A stretch of 50,126 nt of DNA from Chloroflexota bacterium. GTDB lineage: Bacteria > Chloroflexota > Anaerolineae > Anaerolineales > Villigracilaceae. Under the pieces are notes generated by a model that had not been told where the DNA came from, made no database searches, and saw only the letters and a list, made by a program, of their open reading frames with translations. The position numbers were made by a program, and so were the translations under genes. Below, piece after piece: positions 1-9,002 of this stretch. Where the stretch lies: contig JAKOVF010000355.1 of assembly GCA_029782225.1 (NCBI GenBank), positions 1 through 50,126 of the forward strand. The letters run 5' to 3'. Position 1 is the stretch's first letter, and every line of letters begins with the position of its first letter.

Positions 1-577
1 GCAGGATGACCTCCGCCTCGCCCGCGCAGACTGTCCTTCTGACCTTGAAGGCAAAGTAGCATTCACCCAAGCCAGCGCCCGCGATATTCCCTTTCCTCAC
101 GAAAAGTTTGACATTGCTGTCCTGGCCTGGTCGCTTTGATGAATGGAACACGAGAGCATGGTCCATGCTCTGGATGAAATCAGACGAGTGCTCAGACCCG
201 GGGGCATCCTGCTTGATGTGCGTCCCGTCGAGGATAAATGGTCGGTAGAAGTTGCCTCGTCCGCAAATTTCGAAGTGACTGGCTACCTGGTTGACATGCC
301 GATTGGCATCGCGGATGATGCGGCCGCGTTTCGCGCCATGAGAGAAGTTCAATCTCTTGGCTGGTATCTCAAGGAAAGGGAAGAGGATTTTGCCTTCTTT
401 TATTATTGGGATACACCTTCTGAGATGAAGGAGTTTATGGAAGAGGAATGGGAGGATTTCGAAAAGCTGGAAGAGGGAGTTTACCAAAAGACAAAGTCGT
501 CCTGGGTCTCCGCCAATGCCGATGCGCGTGTTCGAGTTCGGGTGAAGATGCTCATCACCCGCTGGCGAAAAGCCTGA
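1..577 (+). pseudogene. SAM-dependent methyltransferase, 3' part, interrupted by tandem TGA codons
   Basis: The frame is open from the left edge (position 2) to 136, then carries TGA TGA at 137-142, and continues in the same frame from an ATG at 143 to the stop at 575-577. The upstream piece ends in FDIAVLAWSL and the downstream piece begins MEHESMVHALDEIRRVLRPGG. Together they form the post-SAM-binding half of a class I (Methyltransf_11-like) methyltransferase: the acidic loop-strand FDxxxLxWSL, then the helix before the RPGG turn. The 5' part with the glycine-rich SAM loop lies outside the window. Two adjacent nonsense codons in a preserved frame suggest either a recent pseudogene or a sequencing error. 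The 144-residue piece starting at 143 lacks the SAM site and is unlikely to act alone. Confidence 0.7.
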
Positions 578-647
578 TCCTTTCGCAGGAGCAGATTGAC
601 AATCACGCTTGGAATGAACGATAATTGACCGTATTGGAGAACCCTTC

Positions 648-1952
648 ATGTGTGACACCCTCATCGCCACCAAACTTGCCACATCCAACGGCGTTCCGAT
701 CTTTGCCAAGAACTCCGACCGGCCCCCGAACGAGAGTCAATACATCGCGTATTTCCCGGCCGCCAACTACCCGGCGAACAGCCGCCTCAAATGCACCTAT
801 ATTGAAGTGCCGCAGGCCGAAAGAACCAACACAGTTCTGCTTTCGATTCCCTTTTGGATGTGGGGCGCAGAAATGGGCGTCAACGAGCATGGGCTTGTGA
901 TCGGCAACGAAGCCGTCTTTTCAAAAATCCCGGCCAACAAAGAACCAGCCCTGCTTGGCATGGACATGCTCCGCATTGCGCTGGAACGCACATCCACTGC
1001 ACACGAGGCAATGCAGCTCATCATCAATTTGCTTGAGCAATATGGTCAAGGGGGCAACAATGTTCATGAGGGCGAATCTCTCTATCACAACAGTTTCATC
1101 ATTGCTGACCCGAATGATGCGTGGGTACTAGAAACTGTAGATAAACAGTGGGTGACGCGCCAGGTCAAGGATGTTTATTCGATCTCGAATTGCCTCACGC
1201 TGCAGGCTCAGTATGATATGGCTTCCAAGGGTTTGGTCGAGACCGTCTCTCAGAAGGGCTGGATCAAATCTCCTCAGGAATTTGACTTCTCAAAACACTA
1301 TTCCGATTTCCTCTATACCACTTTTGGCAAGGGTCACGACCGCCGCGCCACCACTTTTAATACGCTCGAAAAAAAGCAGGGATCTGTCACGGTCCAGACC
1401 ATGATGGATCTTCTACGCGATCACAAATCCAATCCGCAGAAGGGCATCCTCGAAGCGGATGTGTGCCTGCACGCGGGCTGGGGACCCATTCGCATCAGCC
1501 AGACGACTGCTTCCATGGTTGTCCTTCTGGACAGCGATCATCCGCTCATTTTTGCCACCGGGACTGCTGCTCCCTGCACAAGCATTTTCAAACCAATGTG
1601 GCTTGACGCTCCTCTCCCGGACCTCGGGCCTGTTCCCGGTTCGACATATGACTCAGCGTCCCTGTTCTGGTGCCATGAAAAACTGCACCGCGCTACGATG
1701 CTCAATTATGCAGAGCGTATCAAGGTCTATGCCGGTCAACGCGATGAGCTTGAGGCCAAATTTCTTCAGGGCGCGCTGGAACTTGCCCATGCATCCGCGG
1801 AGGAACGCGCCGTTTATTCCGCTCAATGCCTGCGCGAAGCTCAACAGGCCGAAGCGAACTGGCTCGCTCAGATCGAGAAGGTCCCGGCAAAGAAAACGCT
1901 CAACAATAACGCCTGGCAAAAGTTCAATGAGGCAGCGAAAATGCCTATGTGA
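648..1952 (+). CDS. C69-family (secernin-like) peptidase / Ntn-hydrolase
   Basis: A 434-residue protein beginning MCDTLIATKLATSNG and containing FAKNSDRPPNE, the N-terminal signature of the secernin/peptidase C69 group of Ntn-hydrolases. Removing Met1 would expose Cys2 as the N-terminal nucleophile. These enzymes cleave dipeptides or other amide bonds in the cytoplasm; the substrate here is unknown. There is no signal peptide. The start is supported by a GGAGA ribosome site about 9 bases upstream and by the need for Cys at position 2. The length matches the bacterial secernin-like members. It stands alone between the broken methyltransferase and a membrane-protein gene. The family assignment is firm; the reaction is inferred from the family. 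Confidence 0.85.
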   Translation: MCDTLIATKLATSNGVPIFAKNSDRPPNESQYIAYFPAANYPANSRLKCTYIEVPQAERTNTVLLSIPFWMWGAEMGVNEHGLVIGNEAVFSKIPANKEPALLGMDMLRIALERTSTAHEAMQLIINLLEQYGQGGNNVHEGESLYHNSFIIADPNDAWVLETVDKQWVTRQVKDVYSISNCLTLQAQYDMASKGLVETVSQKGWIKSPQEFDFSKHYSDFLYTTFGKGHDRRATTFNTLEKKQGSVTVQTMMDLLRDHKSNPQKGILEADVCLHAGWGPIRISQTTASMVVLLDSDHPLIFATGTAAPCTSIFKPMWLDAPLPDLGPVPGSTYDSASLFWCHEKLHRATMLNYAERIKVYAGQRDELEAKFLQGALELAHASAEERAVYSAQCLREAQQAEANWLAQIEKVPAKKTLNNNAWQKFNEAAKMPM

Positions 1953-2158
1953 TATATATAGATCAGCGGATCTCCACGCTCGTCTCTGTCCTTATCGCCC
2001 CACATCGATATTTTCGTTTCGTACAAACATCCACTGATTCTCGATGCTCCGAATGAAGGCAGTGGCTGTTGTTTATTCTTATGTAACTATTTTCAATGCA
2101 GGCCTTCTCAACAAATGGAACAACCGGTGAAGCCGAACAGTTGGAGAGTGAGGATTTT

Positions 2159-2920
2159 ATGGGTAAAGTCGACGTTTACAGGTTTGTTGTGCTTGTGGCT
2201 TTCATTGTAATCATTGCTTACATTCCCCTATTCTTGAGCGAAAATACGATGAATATGTTCATCAGGGAGGATAGGATTTATGAGACTCTTTCGCCTATCT
2301 ATTTGGCGGTGGCATCCTTGATGTTTGGATTTGCGTTCTATCGCGCCCGCGATAGATTTCAATTCAAAGACCATGGCCTGCTGAAGTTATCATTCCTGGG
2401 TCTCAGTGCTGTTTTTTTCGTAGCTGCCATGGAGGAGATCAGTTGGGGCCAGCGCATTTTTCATTTTTCCACACCAAACGTGGTTGAAGAGGCGAATGCA
2501 CAGCATGAGTTTACCTTTCACAACCTCAGGCTTTTTCAAGGGAGAGATGCCGTAGTACCTCTGGATTTCGATCAGCTCTCTGCTGCCTTTGCTTTGACGC
2601 TTGGGTTTCTTATACCTGTGGCAGCCACGTTCATCCGCGTCCTGAAAGCATTTCTGATTTCCTGGTTTCCGGTGCTGCCCGTTCAATTTAGCCCGGTCTT
2701 TGCCCTAAACTATATTATCCAGAAACTTACAGTGCGGTCGCTCCCTCTCTATCCTGAGCTTTACCACAACACAACCAGGAAGATTCCTGCTGCGATCCAT
2801 GAAATCAGGGAGCACAATTACGATCTGCTTCTGATGGTCGCGGCAATCTTCTTCGTTATCCTTCAATTGGATAAACCTGACCGCACAAGAGATGATCTTT
2901 CCCGCCTGGAAACAAAATAA
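2159..2920 (+). CDS. conserved multi-pass membrane protein with EEISWGQR motif, function unknown
   Basis: About 253 residues from the ATG at 2159. That start is preferred over the in-frame ATG at 2096 because GAGG at 2150-2153 sits 5 bases before it and the extra 21 residues are hydrophilic and low in conservation features. About six hydrophobic segments are visible, beginning at YRFVVLVAFIVIIAYIPLF. A conserved-looking motif, AMEEISWGQRIF, follows the third segment, and a His/Asn-rich stretch (QHEFTFHNLRL) follows it. Acidic pairs followed by His in a membrane protein could bind metal as in CPBP-type proteases, but the canonical CPBP motifs were not seen. I recognise this as a conserved hypothetical type only. 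It is convergent with the next gene. Confidence 0.6.
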   Translation: MGKVDVYRFVVLVAFIVIIAYIPLFLSENTMNMFIREDRIYETLSPIYLAVASLMFGFAFYRARDRFQFKDHGLLKLSFLGLSAVFFVAAMEEISWGQRIFHFSTPNVVEEANAQHEFTFHNLRLFQGRDAVVPLDFDQLSAAFALTLGFLIPVAATFIRVLKAFLISWFPVLPVQFSPVFALNYIIQKLTVRSLPLYPELYHNTTRKIPAAIHEIREHNYDLLLMVAAIFFVILQLDKPDRTRDDLSRLETK

Positions 2921-2945
2921 AGCGCCGCCGCGCTTCTTGACCGAC

Positions 2946-3704
2946 CTACCGCACATCCAGGCCGGTAAGCCGCGTAAGCACCCGATGCAGAAGCATAAAA
3001 GGAAGACTGATCAACGCGTGCAGCGCGGCGCTCAGACCGAATAAGATTGCCACCGATCTCAAAAACTCATTGAGAGGCGGGCCCAGCGTTTCAAGCATCC
3101 ACGGACCGGCGCCGGCCAGTACTGCCAGGCCGATCAAAATACCGATCCACAATCCAAGCGGCGCCCAGGCGTGACGGTCCGATTCGGATGGCATCATGGT
3201 GCTGGAAACAGTAAAAGCCAGATAGAACCATAGGGGAAAATCCTTTACTTTCGGCAGATAGCTCAGACCCAGCCAGAACAATTCAAATTGCCCATTTCGA
3301 AGCACATCCCAGAGGGTATGCAATTGCAGACGGTTGATTCCAGCATAAGCCACTAACAGGCTGCCCATGATCAATGGAGCTGCGCCGATCAATGAATCAC
3401 GCACCGGGTCTGATCGCTCCGTTTCAACAAAGCCGAGTTGGAGTCGCCCCTCCGCTGTAGAATGGGGGATAACGGAAAAGCCGCCTGTCTGTACGCCCAG
3501 CACCTTCGCCACCAGGAAATGGCTCAACTCATGCAGGAAGACGCCGGGAAAAAACAGGATGGAAAACAATCCAACTGTGAGTGCAGGATTGCGCGTGGCA
3601 ATCAGAATCACAGCCTGGATTTCGCGATGCAAAAGCCGCTGGAGGAATACCAGCGGCAGAAGCATCAATATGAACCAGAGCAATCCGTTGAATTGGGTCA
3701 GCAT
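2946..3704 (-). CDS. M50-like membrane metalloprotease family protein
   Basis: 252 residues, highly hydrophobic, with six or so membrane segments. The motif FFPGVFLHELSHFLVAKVLGV carries HExxH (His58, Glu59, His62) inside a membrane helix, as in site-2-protease-like M50 peptidases. The second zinc-ligand motif of this family (NxxPxxxxDG) is not obvious; PSESDRHAW near residue 172 is the best candidate region. It may therefore be a divergent member or one with a different third ligand. It lies 120 bp downstream of tpiA on the same strand, separated by a palindromic repeat, so cotranscription is uncertain. The ribosome site is weak (AGGA about 10 bases upstream). Confidence 0.65.
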   Translation of the reverse strand: MLTQFNGLLWFILMLLPLVFLQRLLHREIQAVILIATRNPALTVGLFSILFFPGVFLHELSHFLVAKVLGVQTGGFSVIPHSTAEGRLQLGFVETERSDPVRDSLIGAAPLIMGSLLVAYAGINRLQLHTLWDVLRNGQFELFWLGLSYLPKVKDFPLWFYLAFTVSSTMMPSESDRHAWAPLGLWIGILIGLAVLAGAGPWMLETLGPPLNEFLRSVAILFGLSAALHALISLPFMLLHRVLTRLTGLDVR

Positions 3705-3711
3705 GTATTCT

Positions 3712-3824
3712 TCGTCCTGAGCGGAGGGTGCAAGCCCCGAAGTCGAAGCACGGGTTTCATAAAGAAACGAATGGCAAGTTAGCCGCGCTTCGACTACGCC
3801 TGCAGCTCCGCTCAGCGCGAGTTT
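3712..3824. repeat. imperfect palindromic intergenic repeat (CTGAGCGGAG type)
   Basis: The left part reads CTGAGCGGAGGGTGCAAGC...GTCGAAGCACGGG. The right part reads as its near reverse complement (CTTCGACTACGCCTGCAGC, then CCGCTCAGCG). It fills the gap between tpiA and the M50-like gene and could form a long hairpin in the transcript. A related fragment (CCTTCGACGACGCTCAGG) lies at about 40990. Confidence 0.6.
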
Positions 3825-4583
3825 CTATTTCGCCGCAGCCTTTGTAATTGCTACAAATTCGTCAACCTTAAGGCTCGCGCCGCCGACGAGCGCGCCGTCA
3901 ATATCGGGTTGGGCAAAATACTCGGCGGCGTTCGCGGCAGTAACAGAGCCACCGTAAAGCACACGGATGGCTTGCGCAGTCTCATTCCCAAATAACCTGG
4001 CAAGTTCAGGCCGGATGATGTCTTTCACGACCGCGTTGGCGTTGTCGGCGGTCGAAGCCTTACCTGTGCCAATGGCCCAGACCGGTTCGTAAGCAACCAC
4101 AATGCGCGATGCGAAAGCGGGATCAATATCCTTGAGACCCAGGCTGGTTTGACGCGCGACCACTTCAGAGGTCCGGTTTGATTCGTATTGCTCCAGTGTT
4201 TCGCCGACACAAACGATCGGGGTCAGACCAATCTTCTGGGCCGCGATCAACTTCCGATTCACGCTCTCATCCGTCTCGCCAAAATAAGCGCGTCTCTCCG
4301 AGTGACCCAGAATGACATAGCCGCAGAATTCCTTCACCATCCCGGGTGAGACCTCACCTGTGAAAGCGCCTTTCTCCTCCCAGTGCATATTCTGCGCGCC
4401 GAGGCCGATATCCGTGCCTTCCAACAGACCAGAAACAGCGACCAGCGAAGGGAAAGGCGGGCAAAGAACTTTCTCCACACCCGCTACTTCACTCAACTGC
4501 TTGTTCAGATTGAAGACGAGCTCGCGGGCTTCCGCGACGGTCTTGTTCATCTTCCAATTTCCCGCAACAAAAGGTTTGCGCAT
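3825..4583 (-). CDS. tpiA: triosephosphate isomerase
   Basis: 252 residues, normal family length. It interconverts dihydroxyacetone phosphate and glyceraldehyde 3-phosphate in cytosolic glycolysis/gluconeogenesis. All catalytic residues are visible: Asn9 and Lys11 in AGNWKMN, His94 in ILGHSERR, and Glu166 in VVAYEPVWAIGTG, followed by the loop-6 sequence and the phosphate-binding GGS (LYGGSV) and GG (ALVGGASL). The start codon is 8 bases from the stop of the upstream Ser/Thr kinase gene. Its AGGAG ribosome site overlaps that TAG stop, which predicts translational coupling to the kinase. Confidence 0.97.
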   Translation of the reverse strand: MRKPFVAGNWKMNKTVAEARELVFNLNKQLSEVAGVEKVLCPPFPSLVAVSGLLEGTDIGLGAQNMHWEEKGAFTGEVSPGMVKEFCGYVILGHSERRAYFGETDESVNRKLIAAQKIGLTPIVCVGETLEQYESNRTSEVVARQTSLGLKDIDPAFASRIVVAYEPVWAIGTGKASTADNANAVVKDIIRPELARLFGNETAQAIRVLYGGSVTAANAAEYFAQPDIDGALVGGASLKVDEFVAITKAAAK

Positions 4584-4591
4584 TGTGACTC

Positions 4592-6427
4592 CTAGGGAAT
4601 ATTTTTTAGTCGTTCATTCGCCATCACCCGAATCCATTCGGGCGCGCCCAAATCGGATGAGAGCGATGTAAGAATCTGTTTCGTCGCATCTGTATGGCCC
4701 TCTTTGAAATTGATCTCCGCTTCCAGTAAGGCAGCTTCGTACATATCGGGCTTGATGCGTTTGACCTGATCAAGATTGACCCTGGCATCTTCGAGCGTAC
4801 CATTGAAAAGGGCATAGCGACCGCGCACCACGTAGCCGAGCGGCTGGTTAATACGGTCGATGCGCTCGAAGAACAGGAAGAGCGGCATATCCGGCGCTTC
4901 AGCGGACTTGTAGGCAGCCTCGCTGAAATCGGTCATCAGTTGATCTGGCGCTTCGCCTACGGAATAGGTCTGCACTGCACGCAGATACATAGCCGCGGCC
5001 GCGATCCAGGCATCGTGCTTTTTGAAAGAATCCCCTGCCTTGAGAAAGAACTCCCTGTTCGTAGGTCCGGCCAGGTTGGCGGCTTGCGTCAGTTCCTCCA
5101 ACGCGGCGCGGGGCTGTTTGGCATCCCAATAGGCAAGAGACAACTGCAAATGCGCGTCAGGATCATTCGGATGATTCGAGACAAGCTCCTGCGCAGCAGC
5201 AATCTCGGGAGTCAGATTCGACGGAGTGAAGATCGCTGTGGGCAGAGCTACTTGAGAATCCGTAGTTGCCGGGACCTGAGTCAAAGTAGCTGGTATCGAT
5301 ACTTGCGCTGGAACAGTCTGCGTGGCCTGGCGATCAAATGGACCTTTACCCCTTGCAAAGAAGCCTCCCTGCCGAAATGCGAAGAAGGCAAAAACACAAC
5401 AGAGTATGATTAGGACACCACCAGCCGCATATAACCATGTTGGGCGCTTCTGCACAGGGACCGCAGGCTGGACTGACTTGGCTGCTGCAGCTACAGTTTT
5501 CGCATCCGATACCGCTCTTTCAGCTTTTTGCACGGCCTGCGCCGCACGCTTCATGGTGGAAGGCGGCACAATCGTTGAAGTGCCTTCCATAGGAATGCCG
5601 GCTTCCTTCCACGCATCCTTGAAGGCCTTCATCATATCGTTCACCGTTGCAAAACGGTCGGCGCGGTCTTTCGCCAGTGCTTTTAGCAGCACGCGTTGCA
5701 CCGGCTCCGGCACTCTTGGATTCACTTCCATGGGAAGTGGCAGCGGTGTGTAAATGTGATCGTGAATAATGGAGAACGGCGTATCCGCGCTGAACGGGAC
5801 CCGCCCCACCACCATTTCGTAAAGCATCACGCCAAACGAGTAAATATCCGTGCCCTCGTCGAGATCCTTTTTGCCGAGCGCCTGTTCCGGTGAGATGTAT
5901 TGTGGCGTGCCCATGATCGAATCGGACGAGAGCGTAGATTCACCATCCTGTGCGATCCGCGCCAGGCCAAAATCCGCCAGATACATCTCGCCATTGGTTG
6001 CGATCAATACATTGGAAGGTTTGATATCGCGATGAAGAATGCCCTGCCTGTGAGCATAGGCCAGAGCAGAGCCAACTGAGTCAACGACTTTCTCGATTTC
6101 CTGGGAGGGCAACGGACCGTGACCGAGCCGCGCTTTCAGCGTCTCCCCCTCAATGAACTTCATGACGAGATAAGGACGGCCCTCATGTTCTGCGTAATCA
6201 TACACCGGCACAATGAAGGGATGTTCGAGTTTTGCTACGACGCGTGCTTCGCGCTGAAAGCGAGCAAGAAATGTCTGGTCTTCGTGAAAGGCTGGATGCA
6301 AAACCTTGAGGGCCACATAGCGGTCCAGAGCGGCATGATATGCTTTGTAAACCGTCGCCATCCCGCCCTGTCCCAGTTGTTCGATAATTCGATAAGGCCC
6401 AACAGTTTCTCCGACGTCGAAGGACAT
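4592..6427 (-). CDS. membrane Ser/Thr protein kinase with extracytoplasmic TPR-like region
   Basis: 611 residues from the ATG at 6427, chosen for the GGAG 10 bases upstream and because the kinase fold starts immediately; the frame extends 15 codons further upstream. The Hanks-type kinase domain covers about 10-270: GQGGMATVYKA P-loop, Lys41 (VALKV), HRD at 132-134 with KPSN, DFG at 152-154, and SPE at 179-181. A linker is followed by one transmembrane helix (about 331-351). A Pro/Thr/Gln-rich spacer and helical TPR-like repeats follow (EIAAAQELVSNHPNDPDAHLQ..., about residues 410-600). No PASTA domains are present, so the sensor half differs from PrkC/PknB. Its stop is 8 bases before tpiA. 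It sits between pgk and tpiA, which makes glycolytic enzymes or YvcK plausible targets (inference). Confidence 0.92.
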   Translation of the reverse strand: MSFDVGETVGPYRIIEQLGQGGMATVYKAYHAALDRYVALKVLHPAFHEDQTFLARFQREARVVAKLEHPFIVPVYDYAEHEGRPYLVMKFIEGETLKARLGHGPLPSQEIEKVVDSVGSALAYAHRQGILHRDIKPSNVLIATNGEMYLADFGLARIAQDGESTLSSDSIMGTPQYISPEQALGKKDLDEGTDIYSFGVMLYEMVVGRVPFSADTPFSIIHDHIYTPLPLPMEVNPRVPEPVQRVLLKALAKDRADRFATVNDMMKAFKDAWKEAGIPMEGTSTIVPPSTMKRAAQAVQKAERAVSDAKTVAAAAKSVQPAVPVQKRPTWLYAAGGVLIILCCVFAFFAFRQGGFFARGKGPFDRQATQTVPAQVSIPATLTQVPATTDSQVALPTAIFTPSNLTPEIAAAQELVSNHPNDPDAHLQLSLAYWDAKQPRAALEELTQAANLAGPTNREFFLKAGDSFKKHDAWIAAAAMYLRAVQTYSVGEAPDQLMTDFSEAAYKSAEAPDMPLFLFFERIDRINQPLGYVVRGRYALFNGTLEDARVNLDQVKRIKPDMYEAALLEAEINFKEGHTDATKQILTSLSSDLGAPEWIRVMANERLKNIP

Positions 6428-6460
6428 CCTCGCACTCCAGCTCCTGCAAAAATTTTCACC

Positions 6461-6466
6461 ATTATA
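6461..6466 (-). promoter_or_regulatory. candidate -10 element for the kinase-tpiA transcript
   Basis: A perfect TATAAT on the minus strand 34 bases upstream of the kinase start, placed after the pgk terminator. No good -35 is visible at 16-18 bp spacing. It fits an independent transcript for kinase plus tpiA. Confidence 0.45.
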
Positions 6467-6525
6467 GCGCAACTGTAAAACGAAAGAATTGGGCCCTTGT
6501 AGATTGCCTCTGAATTGAAATTTGT

Positions 6526-6560
6526 AAAAACGTCCCGAAGGATATGCCTTCGGGACGTTT
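6526..6560 (-). terminator. intrinsic terminator after pgk
   Basis: An 11-bp perfect stem CGTCCCGAAGG / CCTTCGGGACG (6531-6541 with 6547-6557) has a 5-base loop and is flanked by an A/T tract that reads as five T on the minus strand. It lies 20 bases past the pgk stop. The same stem sequence recurs at 13541 and 37723. Confidence 0.85.
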
Positions 6561-6580
6561 CGTTTCCTACGAACAAAGAA

Positions 6581-7753
6581 TCATTTATCCATCAATGCCG
6601 CGACACCGGGCAGTTCCTTGCCTTCGAGGAATTCAAGCGAAGCACCGCCGCCGGTCGAGACGTGAGTCATCTGCTTGGCAACGCCAGCTTTCTTGACCGC
6701 GCTAGCTGAGTCACCGCCGCCGATGACCGTCGTCGCACCGGATTCAGCCAACAACTTCGCGAGAGCGAACGTCCCTTCCGCGAACTTCGGCATCTCGAAT
6801 ACGCCCACGGGGCCATTCCAGACGACGAGTCTGGCTCCATTTAATGTGGCTTTGTAAAGCTCGAGCGTCTTCGGGCCAACATCCATCATGCGCCAGCCGG
6901 CGGGAATCTTATCCACGTCTACAACCTGGGAATTGGCATCCGCTTCGAACTTATCGGCGATGACCGCGTCCACAGGTAAGACGATCTTATCCGCTGCTTT
7001 TTCCATAATGGATTTAGCAGTATCGATCGATCCAGCCTCAACCAGGCTGTCCTGCATATTGAAGCCTTTGGCAGAAAGGAAGGTATTCGCCATGCCGCCG
7101 CCGATGATGAGTTTGTCGCATTTAGAGAGCAAAGTCTCAACCACCAGAATTTTGTCGCTGATCTTCGCACCGCCGAGAATGGCAATGTAGGGATGCTCAG
7201 GATTTGCAACTGCACGCCCGAGATATTCCAGTTCCTGTTCCATCAGGAAGCCGGAGACCGCAGGGAGAAAACGTGCGATCCCTTCGGTAGAGGAATGCGC
7301 TCGATGCGCCGAACCAAATGCATCGTTAACATAGACTTCAGCCAGCGAGGCCATTTGCTTGGCAAGATCAAGGTCGTTCTTTTCCTCGCCCTTGTGGAAG
7401 CGGGTGTTCTCCAGCATCAATATTTCACCAGGCTTGAGAGCCTGCGCCATCTTTTCGACTTCCGGGCCGACACAATCCGGAGCCATCTGCACAGGTTTGC
7501 CAAGGAGGCCAGAGAGCACGTCCGCCGCGGGTTTCAGGCTGAACTCGGGATCGGGTCCACCTTTGGGACGACCCAGATGACTCATCAATATCAAGGAAGC
7601 GCCCTGGTCCAAAACATATTGAATGGTGGGCAGCGAGGCCTTGATGCGTTTGTCGTCCGTGACCTTGCCATCTGCCATGGGAACGTTGAAGTCCACGCGC
7701 ATGATGACGCGTTTGCCTTTGAGGTCAATATCTTTTACGGTCTTTTTATTCAT
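6581..7753 (-). CDS. pgk: phosphoglycerate kinase
   Basis: About 390 residues, normal length for the enzyme that transfers phosphate between 1,3-bisphosphoglycerate and ADP. Family signatures: [20 protein letters not shown], the arginine-containing [14 protein letters not shown], the hinge region [11 protein letters not shown], the nucleotide-binding [15 protein letters not shown] and the C-terminal GGGDSASAV with [11 protein letters not shown]. The start at 7753 ([11 protein letters not shown]) matches the family; the frame runs upstream to two TTG codons. No Shine-Dalgarno is visible. Instead a strong hairpin lies 17 bases upstream in the 49-bp gap after gap, so translation may depend on coupling or mRNA processing. 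Confidence 0.97.
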   Translation of the reverse strand: MNKKTVKDIDLKGKRVIMRVDFNVPMADGKVTDDKRIKASLPTIQYVLDQGASLILMSHLGRPKGGPDPEFSLKPAADVLSGLLGKPVQMAPDCVGPEVEKMAQALKPGEILMLENTRFHKGEEKNDLDLAKQMASLAEVYVNDAFGSAHRAHSSTEGIARFLPAVSGFLMEQELEYLGRAVANPEHPYIAILGGAKISDKILVVETLLSKCDKLIIGGGMANTFLSAKGFNMQDSLVEAGSIDTAKSIMEKAADKIVLPVDAVIADKFEADANSQVVDVDKIPAGWRMMDVGPKTLELYKATLNGARLVVWNGPVGVFEMPKFAEGTFALAKLLAESGATTVIGGGDSASAVKKAGVAKQMTHVSTGGGASLEFLEGKELPGVAALMDK

Positions 7754-7769
7754 AGTTGCACACAACAAA

Positions 7770-7796
7770 GTAGGTCACGCTTGAAGCGTGACCTAC
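7770..7796 (-). promoter_or_regulatory. stable hairpin between gap and pgk
   Basis: A perfect inverted repeat of about 12 bp (GTAGGTCACGCT and its complement) with a 3-base loop fills the intergenic space. It lacks a T tract on the minus strand, so it is more likely an mRNA stabiliser, processing site or attenuator than a full terminator. Confidence 0.6.
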
Positions 7797-7802
7797 AAAT
7801 CC

Positions 7803-8861
7803 TTAGAGAGATTTCGCCATTAGTGCTGCAAGATCAGCCGTGCGGCATGAGTAACCCCATTCATTGTCATACCAGGCAACGATCTTCGCAAATGTGCTCT
7901 TGTCCTTGCCGAGCATCATCGTAAACGGCAGGTCAATCGATGAAGAGTGAGGATCTCCCTTGTAGTCAATGCTGACGAGCGGTTCATCCACAGCCTGCAG
8001 GATGCCCTGGAAGCGCGGCTGTTTCGCGGCTTCGCGGTAGCACTCGCGCAGTTCCTCCGTGGTTGTCGCGACTTCGAATTCGGCCGTCAGGTCAATCACT
8101 GAGACCGTTGGGGTCGGCACACGTAATGAATATCCGTCCAGTTTACCGGCCATATCAGGCATTACAAGCTTCAGGGCCTTAGCCGCGCCGGTTGAGGTGG
8201 GGATAATATTTATGGCAGCCGCGCGCGCCCGGCGCAGGTCTGAGTGCGGCAGGTCAAGGATCTTCTGATCGTTTGTGTATGAATGGATAGTGGTCATGAA
8301 GCCGCGCACAATTTTGAAATTGTCATGAGCGACCTTTACAGCCGGAGCCAGGCCGTTCGTCGTGCACGAGGCGTTGGAAACCACATGATGTTTCTTCGGG
8401 TCATACATTTCCTCGTTCACGCCGAGGACGACCGTCAGGTCTTCGCCTTCTGCGGGAGCGGAAATAATGACTTTCTTGGCGCCGCCCTTGGTGATGTGAT
8501 TCTCAGCGCCTTTGACCGTCTTGCCTTTCTTGTTGACGCCATCTGACTTGACCGTGAAGATGCCGGTGCTTTCGATCACGATCTCAACGCCCAGATCCTT
8601 CCACGGGATTGCAGCGGGATCGGTCTCTTTGAAAGCCTTGACCTTCGTCCCATCCACGATGAGTCCGTCTTCCGAGAATTCGACCTTGCCATTGAAGCGG
8701 CCATAGTTCGAATCGTATTTGAGCAGGTGGGCCATCGTCTTCATGTCGCCGATGTCGTTGAAGGCAACTACTTCAAGTTCATTCGGATACATATCGCGAA
8801 TCGCCTTTAACACCTGGCGTCCAATACGGCCAAATCCGTTAATACCAACTTTTACTGCCAT
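7803..8861 (-). CDS. gap: glyceraldehyde-3-phosphate dehydrogenase (type I)
   Basis: 352 residues from the ATG at 8861, which has GGAGGT 7 bases upstream; the open frame extends 13 codons further. The NAD-binding [10 protein letters not shown] opens the protein. An Asp follows strand 2 (AFNDIGD), which favours NAD over NADP. Catalytic Cys166 lies in SNASCTTN, with His193 in [10 protein letters not shown]. The C-terminal WYDNEWGYS is intact. It catalyses oxidative phosphorylation of glyceraldehyde 3-phosphate. It is first gene of the gap-pgk unit, with a good sigma-70 promoter just upstream, between it and yvcK. Confidence 0.97.
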   Translation of the reverse strand: MAVKVGINGFGRIGRQVLKAIRDMYPNELEVVAFNDIGDMKTMAHLLKYDSNYGRFNGKVEFSEDGLIVDGTKVKAFKETDPAAIPWKDLGVEIVIESTGIFTVKSDGVNKKGKTVKGAENHITKGGAKKVIISAPAEGEDLTVVLGVNEEMYDPKKHHVVSNASCTTNGLAPAVKVAHDNFKIVRGFMTTIHSYTNDQKILDLPHSDLRRARAAAINIIPTSTGAAKALKLVMPDMAGKLDGYSLRVPTPTVSVIDLTAEFEVATTTEELRECYREAAKQPRFQGILQAVDEPLVSIDYKGDPHSSSIDLPFTMMLGKDKSTFAKIVAWYDNEWGYSCRTADLAALMAKSL

Positions 8862-8952
8862 GGGGAACCTCCATTGAAGAATATTGTCGCGTGAGAACAC
8901 GGAGAATTCCTCTCCATTGGCTCAACACGACTAGTTTTTTACATAATTGTGA

Positions 8953-8982
8953 ATTTTAACACAATCAGATGGATTATGTCAA
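8953..8982 (-). promoter_or_regulatory. sigma-70 type promoter for gap-pgk
   Basis: On the minus strand TTGACA (8977-8982) is followed after 18 bp by TAAAAT (8953-8958), one mismatch from TATAAT. The predicted start of transcription near 8946 leaves an approximately 85-base leader before gap. The promoter lies immediately past the yvcK stop. Confidence 0.7.
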
Positions 8983-9002
8983 TTAAAACTTTTGACAAAC
9001 TC

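Noticed and set aside
137..142. Selenocysteine or TGA-as-tryptophan recoding in the methyltransferase
   Set aside because: No SECIS-like element was identified, two adjacent TGA codons are unlikely, and no other gene here needs TGA to be read through.
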